Shown here one piece after another: positions 25,361 through 37,143 of a stretch of DNA of 64,000 nucleotides. The notes under the pieces were generated by a model. The model worked only from the letters and a program-made list of their open reading frames with translations, was not told the DNA's origin and searched no databases. How positions within the stretch are numbered: the stretch's first letter is position 1; every line of letters starts with the position of its first letter. The DNA is taken from contig CM067369.1 in the NCBI GenBank assembly GCA_034401795.1, positions 186,672,742 through 186,736,741 of the forward strand, in the 5' to 3' direction. The DNA comes from Chaetoderma sp. LZ-2023a. Lineage: Eukaryota > Mollusca > Caudofoveata > Chaetodermatida > Chaetodermatidae. The position numbers and the translations under genes are program-made.

Positions 25361-28300
25361 ACAACATAGTTGTCTTCTAAATCTCCACCTGACACTCCGG
25401 AACTTATGTAAATGTACAGAGCAAAGAAAATGTTAATCTTGACTATAAATTAAAACAAACACACGTTCATGACCAATTTATAAGGCGCCCATCGACGCTC
25501 ATCTGACATCTCGCTACCATCATTAAATCCATAGATGTTCAAAGAATAAGAGCCAGCATTCTGCCTTATCCCGAATAATGTTCAACAGGAATACTGTTTT
25601 ATTCTCTCTAAAGACTCCACATCTTAAAGATTCAGGACTTGTTGACATTTACAATCTATCTTAATGAAGAACATCTTGCTCTATGCACGAGACTATTCAT
25701 CTAAGGGCCCAAGGAAATAAAACACGGAAACCTTTTCGATGCTGTATGGCTATATTAACAGATTCCTTCTTAGACGCCAATTCCAATATCTGAGAAAGCT
25801 GTATCTGCAGGGTCACGGCGAACCTATTAAAGGTTGCTTCAATATTTTATGGTAAAGCTTATTAACTATTTATTTCATGCATCAACGATGTCTTAGATGG
25901 TATGAGAAGTCCATAATACCAGAAGTCCACAATGCCATTATTCACTGGTAATACCATGGTATTATGGGCGTCTGGTGAGATATACTACATGCTATAAGTC
26001 AGAGCATTATGGGGAATTTGGGGTAGTTGATGCAACACGTTTTCTATTAATCAATTAGTTTTCAGAATATTTTAGAGAAGCATTTAGCTCCTTTGAAAGC
26101 ACAGATTAGCAAATAAATATCATGCACCGACACTGGGAACTGAACATTGTACAAGTCAGTGACGTTGGTGGATTATGGTGCAAGCCTTTAACAAGAGCGT
26201 CAACAGTGGGACGTATTTACGCAGTATTTGCCCAAGACGGGCCAAGTAACTTTCATTATCAGGGAGGTTGTCTCTTGAATAGGGCTGCCGCTATCTGGAA
26301 ATCTTTGACAATGGTAAGAATGGTGTTGTTATTACCAGTTACCCAGATATTAGCAACATAAAGACTTCATTTATCGAGAATTCTCGAATGGAAAGCTGGT
26401 GATAATAAATGCAGCAATTCTGCAGTTTATGGCTCATTGTTTCATCGCATTCAATCTTCAGAGGCCCTAACATGACCCCTGTTCTTACAGTATGCACACA
26501 ATCTACATGCTTTATTGAGACACTTTGGTCGTGAATAAGGTTTCCTATGAATATCGAGGTATCTATACATGTAAGCTGTTGAATATGTTTAAACTAATTT
26601 GACTGGGGACTGTTGCTGCCTATGGAAGCCATAGCTCCAGTCAACCTTATCTAGGCTTGAATATATACAATGTTTACTAAATTGTAAATTCACACAATTC
26701 ATACGCTGTCGTGGCTGATTTTCAATTTTCATTATACAACTACATCAATTTGATTACGACATCAGCTAACACGTGACGTGGTTACTTATGACGCCATATA
26801 CTTGAATGACAGAGCTGATCCAGTCATTGTATTTTAAGAGGATAATCATACGGCCTTCTTGATTTCTTAAATTTAACATATTTCTCTTTACACTAGATAA
26901 ATATATATGTTTAGCAAAAGGGCTATAATGCGAACAAAACTTCATGAACTAGTAATTGTTTATAAGAATATTTGAATGCATATACTATAAGTTACTTTCG
27001 CCTCTGAAATATAAACACACTGTACACGTTAACCACACAGCACCACTCTCAGTAAATAGAGGGGAAGCTGGCTTAATTTGTATTATGATCATAATTACGT
27101 TACGTGCTTCTCATGAATATAACTATATATGCCTATAGCCTTTAAGGATACGATGGTAATGGTTGTTGGAGATCTTAAAGACGTGACTAGATCGGTGAGT
27201 TGTAAGCTGTTTATTGACGGGAAATTGCCTTGCGGTGAAAGGAAGTGAGCTCTCTGATTCTAACCTCGATCTTATCTATATCATATCCAAGCAGTATTTC
27301 CATTATTCATGATCGATGCTGTTAGGACTACGTGCTAAAAGGATTGCATTAACATATCTAATCCAGAATTCTAAGAGGGTTTGTTCAAAGTAGAATGAAA
27401 TCTGTACTATATGGTGATCAATAAACGGATGAAGATTCGACTGAAAGTCGTTGCTTGGCTTATAGAAATTGTCCTCCGAATGCTCAGCGTGGGCTTAACT
27501 AATATGATGTACGAAATCTCTGCGGTATATGTTAAGCACATCGAATATTGGGCTAAGAATAGGAGTCTTCTGCGGTATCGTTTTCCATTGATAATCAGTT
27601 CACTGTTGATAGAGCGCGCTTGACCTTGGCTCTAATGCTAAACTAATATATTTTATAACCCACACTGCACAGAAACCATTGCTCCTAGGTATGCCGGAAG
27701 CTAAAGGCTATATCATAACTGAACATTAGTTTAGCTTTTTCTTTTTGATTGTTTTCTTTGCCCAGTTGACTTATCTGTCTGCTCAGCTATAATCATCACT
27801 CCCTGTCCGGCTGCCTGTTTGCATGTCTGTTTTGGTCTGTTCGGCCTAACCAATGATGGCAGGTGTTGCTACTTCGAAAGGACCTGGTCAAAATGTTCAT
27901 ATCAGCATCGATTATCTGTGTTCCGAAAATGGAGCTGCTTCTACGTAAAACATCAGTGATTCCCCTTGGAAATGTTCTACGGTTTGGGAACAATGGACAA
28001 AGATATTTCATCCGTGGCATGTTCCATTCTATTTAGAGCTATTGATTTCTGGCTTTGTTTGTGGAAACATGTGTGCATATGCTACTAGCCATATATGGAC
28101 TAGGTCATTCGGATACAATTCTGTATAATATAGGCCCAATGCCAGTTTCCACCCATTGGAATGAATAGTAAATTATTCAGGGAGTGTTATCTTCCGTATA
28201 GATTAACAAAGCTTGGTGAATGGATGCATCATGGGCTAAAAGTCTATCGTATATAAAAATAGGTTGTGTAGCCTGGATTTCATGGATCACTGCGCATCAT

Positions 28301-28788
28301 GAAACATTATTATCCAGAACATTTTAAAGACTTTTTCACAGATAGTCACCAAACATAGTGCATGGATGCACCATAGCCTAAAGGTATGTCGTGTATCATA
28401 AATAGGTCGGCGTGACCTACCTTTCATAGTTCACTGACCATGAAAAAGAATCATTGAGTAAGAAATTATTTCAAGAATTTCTCGTATACAGTAACTGAAA
28501 ACGGTCTATGGATGCATGGGCCTTACTTATCAAAAGTAGATCACTGTTCCTGGCATTTCACAGTTCAAGGAAAATCAAAATAAAATTCTTGGCCAGTCTG
28601 CATTTCCAGGACTCTCCCATCTATTGTCACCAACCTTGAAGTGCATCTTACCTTAAATTTGTGAGGTTTATGAAAAGTGTTATATCTTTCATGGTTCACT
28701 CAAAATAATAGTAAAAGTATATTTGCTGTGGTGTACAGTTATCATATGTGACGAAGGACATAACATCACTAAGGTCTCGTTTTCTTAT

Positions 28789-28789
28789 T

Positions 28790-28863
<74 letters not shown>
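28789..28863. repeat. AAT microsatellite
   Basis: About 24 AAT units inside unit 3. Units 1 and 2 have no array at this place. Confidence 0.95.
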
Positions 28864-28864
<1 letters not shown>

Positions 28865-28973
28865 TATTCAGTCAGGACATCTTGTTTTATTTCCAAATAT
28901 GTTTTGCCAAATTTAATTACATGTCAGTCCAAGACCTTTACTTAAGTGGTATGCAGATGGGCGTCAAGGCAAT

Positions 28974-29337
28974 GGAGGATTCCCGTTTATCCATCAAGCA
29001 TATGACGTCTTAAACAACTACATGACGTGTAAGATGATGTCATAATCAATTACGTCATAAATTACCTAGCTAAGTTCGTCATGGAAGCTTAATTGATGAT
29101 AGACTAAGCGTTGTTGTATGAATTGTATGTCTTTACTATTTAATAAACATGTTGTCGAATATTTCGAAACTGGGCAGTAACAGCACCAAGTCAAATTAGT
29201 TTCAAAATATTCAACAGCTTACCTGTATAGTTTTCTGGAAAATGATAGTCATTGTGTTCAAGGATCGATCAACACCGGCGAAGTGTGGGTGGAGCTTGTC
29301 TAGAGATGGGCGGGTATAGCTAAAACTGGATTCCTCC
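28974..29337 (+). mobile_element. Hairpin MITE with collapsed hairpin
   Basis: The ends are GGAGGATTCCCGTTTATCC and CTGGATTCCTCC, a longer inverted match than in other copies, with AAT before and ATT after. Unit 1 at about 7662 shows the uninterrupted 'gatgccatttggggtc'. The left hairpin arm stops after 'tatttcgaaact' and joins 'gggcagtaacagcacc', so bases around the apex are deleted. Confidence 0.8.
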
Positions 29338-30309
29338 ATTTGGTGTTTCTTGTTTTTAAAAGTGGTGTTTCTCAAGCAGATTTGTTTGCACATTGAGAGT
29401 TTGTATTAGCATCAGCCATTTTAAGAACACACTGCTTAGTGCACTTACGTGAAGACCAGTTGATAGCTCTTTGTTAATCTGGTAAACTGAAACGTGGTCA
29501 AACAGCAATAGCAGAGCTCTATTGGTGACTACACAAATTTAGTTCGCTGACACAGATTCTCTTCTATCAAAACCGTATACATGTGCTCTTTTCGCCAGAA
29601 ACCTTACGACATCGCGCAATGTTTTATTGATCCTTTGAGGAAATTCTGAATTCTGTCATCTAGGTTATTTCTTTCTTCTCCCATATAGGATTAACCATTG
29701 ACTACCAAATATTGTGTACCAATCAATAGTCGACTGGTATTTAAGCGTCTAGTTTGGCAAGCATCGCCTTTATGTCAATCTTGTAACGGTAATTACGTCG
29801 ATTCTGTCGACAAAAAAGATGTCTCTGAAGCAGAACTCTGTATAAAAGACCTCGCCTGGCAATCACTCCGGTAACCACATTTTGTAGAATGCTGTGCATA
29901 ATGGTGCTCAACGAGGAGAAGCCCTGGGAATGTCAAAGTAAATTACTGCTCTGCCATTGTATCGCTGACCCCAGGAGATACCGATGGCTAACCACGCAAA
30001 CCGATCACACATAAATAAGGCAGACCATGTTGCAGAGAGCTACTGTTTAACCAGTTAACCCGTATAACCAGAAATGAGCAATTCTTCATGATGCAAGTTA
30101 AATTCGTTTAATAATTTGAAATTAATTTGGCTCTGAGCCAAGGATGGGGTAATAATAATCAGAGTGTGCGCTGTTCCTCGTTGAATTATCTTCAACACGT
30201 TTCCTATAGTGTTGTCTTTAAATTTTGAAAGCTAAGTGTCATTCACATGGATCTCCTACCACTATGAGAAGCCACACGGGATGATCAGAATGATCAGCAA
30301 AAGAAGGTG

Positions 30310-30425
30310 GTGGATGGGGTTGAGCTTGGGGAGGGTGAGGGGATTTTAATTCCCCACCCCCACCACCACCCACCCACCCCACACTGGTACACCCAACACC
30401 TCCCACACCCACCTCTATCACTATG
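30310..30425. repeat. G-rich then C-rich low-complexity patch
   Basis: A GGTGGGG/GAGGGTGAGGGG stretch is followed by CCACCCCCACCACCACCC. It produces Gly-rich spurious frames. Milder G-rich patches occur at the matching places in units 1 (8578-8633) and 2 (21160-21185). Confidence 0.7.
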
Positions 30426-30798
30426 TACTCGTCACAAGCATGGAAACCAACCTTTTTTCTTTTTTTTTAACAAATGCGGCTGAATTACTATTCACGAGAC
30501 ATAGAGGTTGTGTCATCAAAGACAATGTTAAATGGGTCATTTGATTACAATTTGTTGGAATTTTCTCTCAAAAAAAGATATCGCTAAATGTTGTCGGACT
30601 GGTTCAGCTTGCAGATGCCTGCTAAGAACGAGCGTATTTGGCGTGCTGCATATTATATGTAAGCATGACACGTGTACGATGTGACATTTCAAGGGTGGAT
30701 GTAGAGGTCCGGCGACAGAACATACCTCTTGAAAATTAAAAAGATATAGGCAACAATAGGCAATCCCTCGATTACACCATGAAGGAATATACATAATT

Positions 30799-31193
30799 CA
30801 CCTTTTCAGAGTATCCATCCATCATCTGACCTCGTATGACGTCATGAGCGTGTATGATGAGGCACCATCATTACGTCACGAAGAGTTCCATATAGACTGT
30901 CATCAAATCTCAAAAGGTCCGACACGTTGTATGAATTGTATGTCTTTGTTATTCTTTGCTATTTAATAAACATACTGTTGAATATTTTGAAACTAATTTG
31001 GCTGGGCGCTGTTGCTGCCTAGGCAGCAACAGCACCCCGTCAAATTAATTTCAAAATATTCAACAGCTTACCTGTGTATTTTTTTGGAAATTGATAGTCA
31101 GGGTGTTCAGAGGTCGATCGATCCCAACACGAGCGCGGTGTGGGTGGAGCTTAGCCAGAGATGGGCGGCGCATAGCTAAACCCGGAAAGCTCC
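30799..31193 (+). mobile_element. Hairpin MITE with an identifiable empty site
   Basis: Full-length copy with ends CACCTTTTCAG and CCGGAAAGCTCC, and ATT on both sides (30796-30798; 31194-31196). Unit 1 at about 9013-9030 reads 'acacataattaatcccatt' without the element. The filled site reads 'acataatt' before and 'attaatcccatt' after, which gives a 3 bp ATT duplication. The hairpin centre (about 30975-31067) is nearly intact, with arms of about 42 bp. Confidence 0.9.
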
Positions 31194-31559
31194 ATTAATC
31201 CCATTATCGCTAAAACAAGGCTCGGATACTGGCCAGGACATTAATGGATTGAAAACTACATTTCCGCTTTTGTATTATATTTTCCAAAGTCTGCATCGAT
31301 CCATAGTAACTATGGTGACTATTTACTAATGCATCCATCAAGCTAAAAAAATCCCCAGAGCAGCTGTTGTGGTTTGATTAGCTAAAGCATAATAGAATAA
31401 TGTAATATTATGTAGTACAATGTTGCATCAATGGAAAATTAAATTAGTGACGTCTTTATGTCAGAATTTTCATCAGTGAACTGGAAGAACAACATTTATA
31501 CAACATGGCTCTGTCGTCAGGAAACACGAGGCCCAGTAATAAAAAGAGGCCCAATGGGT

Positions 31560-32145
31560 CTGTATCACTCACCTACAATTATTGGTCACTGGAACAACCG
31601 AACAAAACGAGATGAGCACTGGTAAAAGTTACCAATCAAATTTCTCTGAAGAATGTTTAGCCAATAGCCAAGTTGTACTACAATTGGCCCAGTGGTTAAT
31701 AAGTTGTCTTCTATGATTTTCTCAGAAATTTGCAGAAAATGCCAGATGTCCACCAAAGAAGCAAAATTTTGATTTATTCATGGCGGATATGTTGTTTTGA
31801 TATATCCCCATGGAACAAACTCTAATGGCCTTTAGTCCCTAGTTGTAACCCCTAAATTCTGTCCCGACCCCTCCAAAGGTTCTGGAGAAGTCGTTTTCTC
31901 GAAAACTAGGTCATCCAAGATGGCCGCCAAAACCATTAGGCCAATCAAGTTCCCTTGAACAAACTTGGTTCATCTTTTATCCGAACTGATATTTCATGAG
32001 TTTGAAATCAATCCCACAAACGGTTTCGGAGAAGATTTTTAGACGTATATATAATAGGCCAAAATCCAAGATGGCGGCGGGCCAAATTGGTCTATCGGCT
32101 TCGTTTGAACAAACTTGAAACTCTATGCCCTAAGGATGCGTCCTG
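31560..32145 (-). repeat. Dispersed AGCTCACC-type repeat, reverse orientation
   Basis: Phrases 'atccaagatggccgcc', 'gaacaaacttggttcatc', 'tttcatgagtttgaaatc' and 'tgccctaaggatgcgtcctgcc' are reverse complements of those at 12580-12860. It is non-coding and lies at the point where unit 3 is interrupted. Confidence 0.6.
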
Positions 32146-32147
32146 CC

Positions 32148-32272
32148 AAATGTAATTTTCTATAAATTGATAGTCAGAGACGTCATGGATCGATCGACCA
32201 CAACTCGGGATAAGTGTGGGTGGAGCTTAGTAAAAGATGGGCGGGCATAACTAAAACTGATTTCCTCCATTC
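32148..32272 (+). mobile_element. Right half of a hairpin MITE
   Basis: It starts 'taattttctataaattgata' and ends 'ctaaaactgatttcctcc' before ATT. The left half and hairpin are absent. It is joined directly to the inverted dispersed repeat on its left and to the LINE on its right. Confidence 0.75.
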
Positions 32273-32284
32273 ACCACGAATTCT

Positions 32285-35257
32285 ATTTATTCTTTAAATA
32301 GACCTACTACATTTCATAAATATCATGCTTACCTTCACAATAGCTTAATCAAACTACCTGGTTTCCAGGAGCCTTATCGGATGGACAGCCAGCAGCCGTG
32401 GGGAGGCGTGTGCGTCTATATCTCTAACAACGTGGCAACTACCCGTCGTATTGAATATGAATGTCGTGGCATTGAAATGATACGGATCGAGATTCACGAC
32501 CACCCTGGTTTATTATTGTGTGTAATCTACCGACCGCCTAACGCAAGTGTTGTCTTACTCGGCGATATTAACGACGATCTTCTCAATCCATCTAAGCATC
32601 ATCTACGTGACATCATATCTGCGTTTGGCTTCCACCAGTTAATACAAGAACCAACCCGACCCATTTCAAATACCTTACTTGACCCAATTATTATCAGCTG
32701 TGCCAGAATAGTAAAAGAGAGTGGAGTACTTGCACCATTTTGTAGTGATCATACTCCAGTATATTTGGTTTTATCATCTTCCATACCTAAACGTAAAACA
32801 TACACTCGCCATATATGGGACTATGCGAAAGCTGATTGGGATTTATTCAGGGATCACTTAACTAACGCACCCTGGAACAACATCTCCGATGTTAATGGCG
32901 TCGACATTTGGTGTCAGACAATCACTACAAACATTATCGCCGCTGCTAGTATTAGTATCCCAAATAAAACTATAACTATAAACCCAAACGATAAAGCCTG
33001 GATGTCCAGCAAAATAAAGCACGAAATGAGAGTCAGGGAAAAATTGTTCAAGAAATCAAGAAAAACTAACCGAGAGCAAGACGTGGCCAACTTTAAAAAG
33101 CAGAGAAACCTCATCAATATATTATTCCGAACAGCGAAAGTAAACTTCAGGAATAAATTAGCTGAAAAAATAGGGCATGGACGCGCAGGTTCTAAAGAGT
33201 GGTGGAAAATATGCAAGACGTTCCTATGTGATACTAACTCTAATTTTAGCGTAATGCCGCCTCTGAAGCGCGATGACGGCTCATTCTCTTACGACTCTTC
33301 AGAAAAGGCAAGCCTCCTTAATAGGTACTTATCTAGCATCGCCAATATTGACGATGCTAATGCCAACTTACCTCCTCTATCTATGTATACGGACAATACT
33401 CTCCACTCAATTACAATATCAAACACTGACATCTCTGATATACTGTCCAATCTGGACACGTCTAAAGCTGTTGGCCGAAACTTTTATTCGAGAGCCAACA
33501 AGTATTGGTCCCAATACTAGCGCAGTTCTTTAATTACTCACTTTCTAGTGCGTAGTTCCCCACTTCTTGGAAAATCGTTAATGTAACCCCTATATTCAAG
33601 AAAGGAGACAGGAGCTTATGTTCAAATTATCGACCCATATCACTGTTGAGTTGTCTTAGTAAAGTTATGGAGAGAACCGTTTTTAAACATATCTATAACT
33701 ATATTAGACACAATATCACTCTATATCAGTCTGGCTTTCTTCCATCACATTCTACAGTAAATCAACTGCTTGATATCTACACTGATATTACTCAAGCCCT
33801 TGACGATCAAAAGGAAATAATCTTTGTATTCTTCGATATATCTAAAGCCTTTAATCGAGTATGGCATCGCGGCCTCCTACAGAAACTTAGGAATTTTTGT
33901 ATCTGTGGAAATCTACTTACATGGTTCAAAAATTGTCTTGGAAACCGATACCAGCGAGTAGCTATAAACGGCAATGAGTCCACCTTACTTCGTTTACATG
34001 CTGGAGTGCCACAAGGCTCTGTGCTTGGTCCTTTGTTATACTTAGTTTTTATTAATGACATGCCCAGCGATATAATTCACAATATTAGACTTTTTGCTGA
34101 TGACACGTGCCTATATGTAATGTCAGATGATCTAAAATAACACACTGCCACACTCGATTACCATCCACTGACCATGACGCATTGGGCAAACATGTGGCTC
34201 GTCGAGTTTAATGCCTCGAAAACTACAACTCTATTTTTTTCCCTGCGCAACGAGCCCACATCCTTTTCAATCAACTTCAAAGATTCTGAAATTCTACCAT
34301 CAACTGATCATAAGCACCTCGGCATTACCTTTAATAACAAAGGGAATTGGCTTAACCATGTGAGTAATCTCATAGCAAACGCTCAACACAAACTCTCCTT
34401 ACTTAAAGGTCTAAAATATATTCTAGACCGTAAATGTCTCGAGATCATGTACACAACATTTATTAGACCATCTTTAGAATATGCAGATGTTGTGTGGGAT
34501 AATATTCCACAATATCTTGTAATTCGGTTAGAGGATATCCAAAAAGATGCTCTCAGAACGGTATGTGGAATGACACGTAGCGCGAGCACTGAAGACCTGT
34601 ACTTAGAAACAGGCATCGAAACCTTGTCAAGTAGACGTGAATTTCAAAGATTATCTATGCTATTTAAAATTATTAACGGGATGACCTGTGAGGTTCTGGT
34701 CAACCATCTTCCCACACTATCCCAAGCACGAAATCCTTACAATATCCGTCATCCAAATTTCTTCACTCCATTCCACTGCCGTACTGAGCTCTTCTATGGA
34801 TCCTTTTTCCCGGCAACCGTCCGCGCCTGGAATATGCTTCCTGTGCCGGTGAGAGATTCAGTCACTCTTATAGAATTTAAAAGCAATCTCAAGGCTATGT
34901 CACCCATAAGACAACCCCCTGAGTGGTATTACGTAGGCCCGAGGTTTGCCAACATAATGCTATGTAGGCTCCGAAACGGTTGTAGTTCTTTAAACCGACA
35001 TCTATTTGACAACTTTCTGTCGGAATCTGCCAGTTGTTCTTGTGGGCACAATGGTGAATCTACAAACCTCTTACATTGTGCCCTTTTTAACGAGCAGAGT
35101 AGTTTTCCAAAAGCAGCTTGCCTTGAACGACATTTCTCTTGCTAACCTTACGGTCAACCAGCTTCTATACCGGACTTACACTGCTAACTTGGAAATGAAC
35201 AAACCGATCTGTAATACGGTATGTCAATACATAATTAACACCAACCGCTTTCAGTAG
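32285..35257 (+). pseudogene. CR1-like LINE ORF2: endonuclease and reverse transcriptase
   Basis: The N-terminus is cut within the endonuclease domain: LPGFQEPYRMD near 32352, GGVCVYISNN near 32402, VIYRPPNA near 32523, LLGDINDDLL near 32556 and FCSDHTPVYL near 32740. A linker follows, then RT fingers (PIFKKGDRSLCSNYRPISLL, about 33589-33648) and motif A FFDISKAFNRVWH (about 33832). In motif A the usual second aspartate is asparagine. Motif B VPQGSVLGPL is near 34005 and catalytic FADD near 34093. The C-terminal region (34174-35145) is well kept and ends in a CSCGHNGESTNLLHC block near 35033. Defects are frameshifts near 33479 and 33528, a TAG at 33553-33555, a TAA at 34138-34140 and a frameshift near 35100. 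Assignment to the CR1/L2 group rests on domain order and motif wording. Confidence 0.88.
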
Positions 35258-35730
35258 CTTCCCGTTCGCGAACTTATAGTTTAAGGGGTAAAAGGACAGC
35301 AGCCCAACACGTACAGGTCGGGGCGAAGGCAGCACCTAGAGCTCACCTCTGCTATTCTTCCATTTTATCTTATTCCTCGCTCTCTCTATCTCTCACCCTC
35401 TCTCCCCTCCTCCCCCCCCCACCCCGCCCTCTCTCTCTTTCTCGGTCTTTCTTCCTGCTCTCCCCACCTCACACTCAACATCCACACACGTATGCACACT
35501 AATAGACTACAATTAATTAAACTATTATTATTTGCCGCCATTTTGTTGCAAAAAAGTTTTGTATAATTTGTATGTGTATGGGAGACACGGAAATAAGACT
35601 CTAAGTCTTATCGTGCTTCCATCTGAACAAAATAAATCACGTTTAAATCAAGTTACGAAATGAACATCGCCATAATCCACTGGACTGTATATTGCTTGTC
35701 ACAAAATTAATACAAGCAGCCTTACCTACA
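35258..35730 (+). other. 3' untranslated region of the CR1-like LINE
   Basis: Non-coding, with a pyrimidine tract at about 35365-35465 (ctctct/ccccc). It runs to the AAT array that probably closes the element. Confidence 0.55.
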
Positions 35731-35732
35731 AA

Positions 35733-35794
<62 letters not shown>

Positions 35795-35860
35795 GTACAT
35801 TTATATAGTGTAAAACTCCATGCAATCGCATGCTCTAAGCGCTTGAAGATCTGCGGAACA
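35731..35860. repeat. AAT array and ATTTATATAG / AAGCGCTT block
   Basis: About 20 AAT units are followed by 'tacatttatatagtgtaaaa' and 'catgctctaagcgcttg'. From memory this pairing is a common 3'-terminal motif of dispersed repeats in animals. It may belong to the LINE tail or to a separate short repeat. Confidence 0.6.
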
Positions 35861-36067
35861 GATATATAAACCCCACATTAATTTGGCTCTAACCTGATAA
35901 CTCATTGCCATGCACGGTAAAATAAAACAGGTTAGTCCACCACATCTGCTCTGAAAATTAAGTATACGGGCCAAAGAAATGTGCGTAGTCTCAGTATTTA
36001 TTTGCTAAGTGGCAGAGTTTACCCGGTTCTCTCCGCCATGTCACACCCGGCGGAACACGGAAATTAA

Positions 36068-36403
36068 AGGTGCATATTCACACCAGAATGCTTGAAAATA
36101 AAATTGTTAAAATTGTATACTTTTATAGTGTGCCTATGTGTAATGAAACGAAATAAATCTTAACATATGATGATTTTACCACGTATAAATTAATATAATT
36201 TTTTCAGTAGCGAAATTGAAATAGAGGCACGAACCTCTAGTTCAATTTTGCAACTTAAAAAATTATATTAATTTATACGTAATGAAATCATCATATGTTA
36301 AGATTTATTTCGTGTCATTACATATAGGCTCACAGTTTAAGCTTCTAAAAGTATACAATATAAACAATTTTATTTTCAGTAATTTTGCTGTGAATATGCA
36401 CCT
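36068..36403. mobile_element. 336 bp foldback element with TTAA target duplication (piggyBac-like MITE)
   Basis: The ends are AGGTGCATATTCACA and its exact complement TGTGAATATGCACCT, with TTAA outside each (36064-36067; 36404-36407). Units 1 and 2 show the unoccupied sequence 'gaaattaatcacg' (about 10918) and 'gaaattaatcaag' (about 23148). Most of the element is one long inverted repeat with arms of about 150 bp, including 'taacatatgatgattt' and 'tataaattaatataatt'. The centre is 'gaggcacgaacctc'. There is no coding capacity. TTAA duplication is characteristic of piggyBac; the family assignment is inference. Confidence 0.9.
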
Positions 36404-36542
36404 TTAATCACGTTCCCCGGCCGATCCTATCCTATCCTTATAACGCAAATTACTCTTAAAATGAAGTATGCTCTTTTCGTGCTACAGTGTGACTAAAATA
36501 CCCGTGGTTCATACGTATTCAAACAAAAGGTTACTCGCCATG

Positions 36543-36899
36543 GATCGAGAGTTTCTTAGGCAATCATATAACGCCATAGTCAACTACGTGATGTCATAAT
36601 CAATTACGTCATGAATGACTCGATTTAGTCCGTCTTAAACGCTTAATAGTCCGTCATGCTGTACGACTTGTATGTCCTTACAATTTAATAAACATTCTGT
36701 TGAATATTTTGGAATTAATTTGACTGGGCTGCAGCAAAAACACCCAACACATTAGTTTCAAAATATTCAATAGCTTACCTGTATAGCTTTCTCGAAATTG
36801 AGATTCAAAGGTACATGGATCGATCGATCACAACACGGGCAAAGCGTGGGTGTGGCTTAGCTAGAGGTAGGCGGGGCATAGCTAAAACTGAATTCCTCC
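36543..36899 (+). mobile_element. Hairpin MITE, diverged
   Basis: The right end ACTGAATTCCTCC is followed by ATT. The left end near 'ggatcgagagtttcttagg' is poorly kept, with ATG before it. The hairpin has lost its apex ('gactgggctgcagcaaaaac'). The GATCGATCGATC run and 'ggcggggcatagctaaaact' are present. Confidence 0.75.
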
Positions 36900-37143
36900 A
36901 TTGGGAAAGATGATGTAATATGTTGTAGTGTTGAAGAAATTGATTGCACATTATTCGCCTAATAAATGCAACCGCCAGCTATGACCAAAATCTAGATAAA
37001 TCTGCCTAATCTGCCCTTTATAATTATAAATTATTATTAATGAGAGGAAAGACAAAGCGGCTGTACAATTCTCCAGTCAACGTCACGAAGCATGGCTTGG
37101 GGAATAATTTGATCGAGATCACCCCCAATCCATGCAATATATA

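Larger units (their letters stand above)
25360..36440 (+). repeat. Segmental repeat unit 3 (interrupted)
   Basis: The third copy of the segment. It matches unit 1 from 'ttgtcttctaa' (3419; 25370) through 9350 (31515). It is then interrupted by an inverted AGCTCACC-type repeat, a partial MITE and a CR1-like LINE. It resumes at 35935 ('ccaccacatctgctctgaaa', matching 22978) and runs to about 36440, itself interrupted by the TTAA element. Insertions missing from one or both of the other units include the AAT array (28789-28863) and MITEs at 28974 and 30799. Confidence 0.72.
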
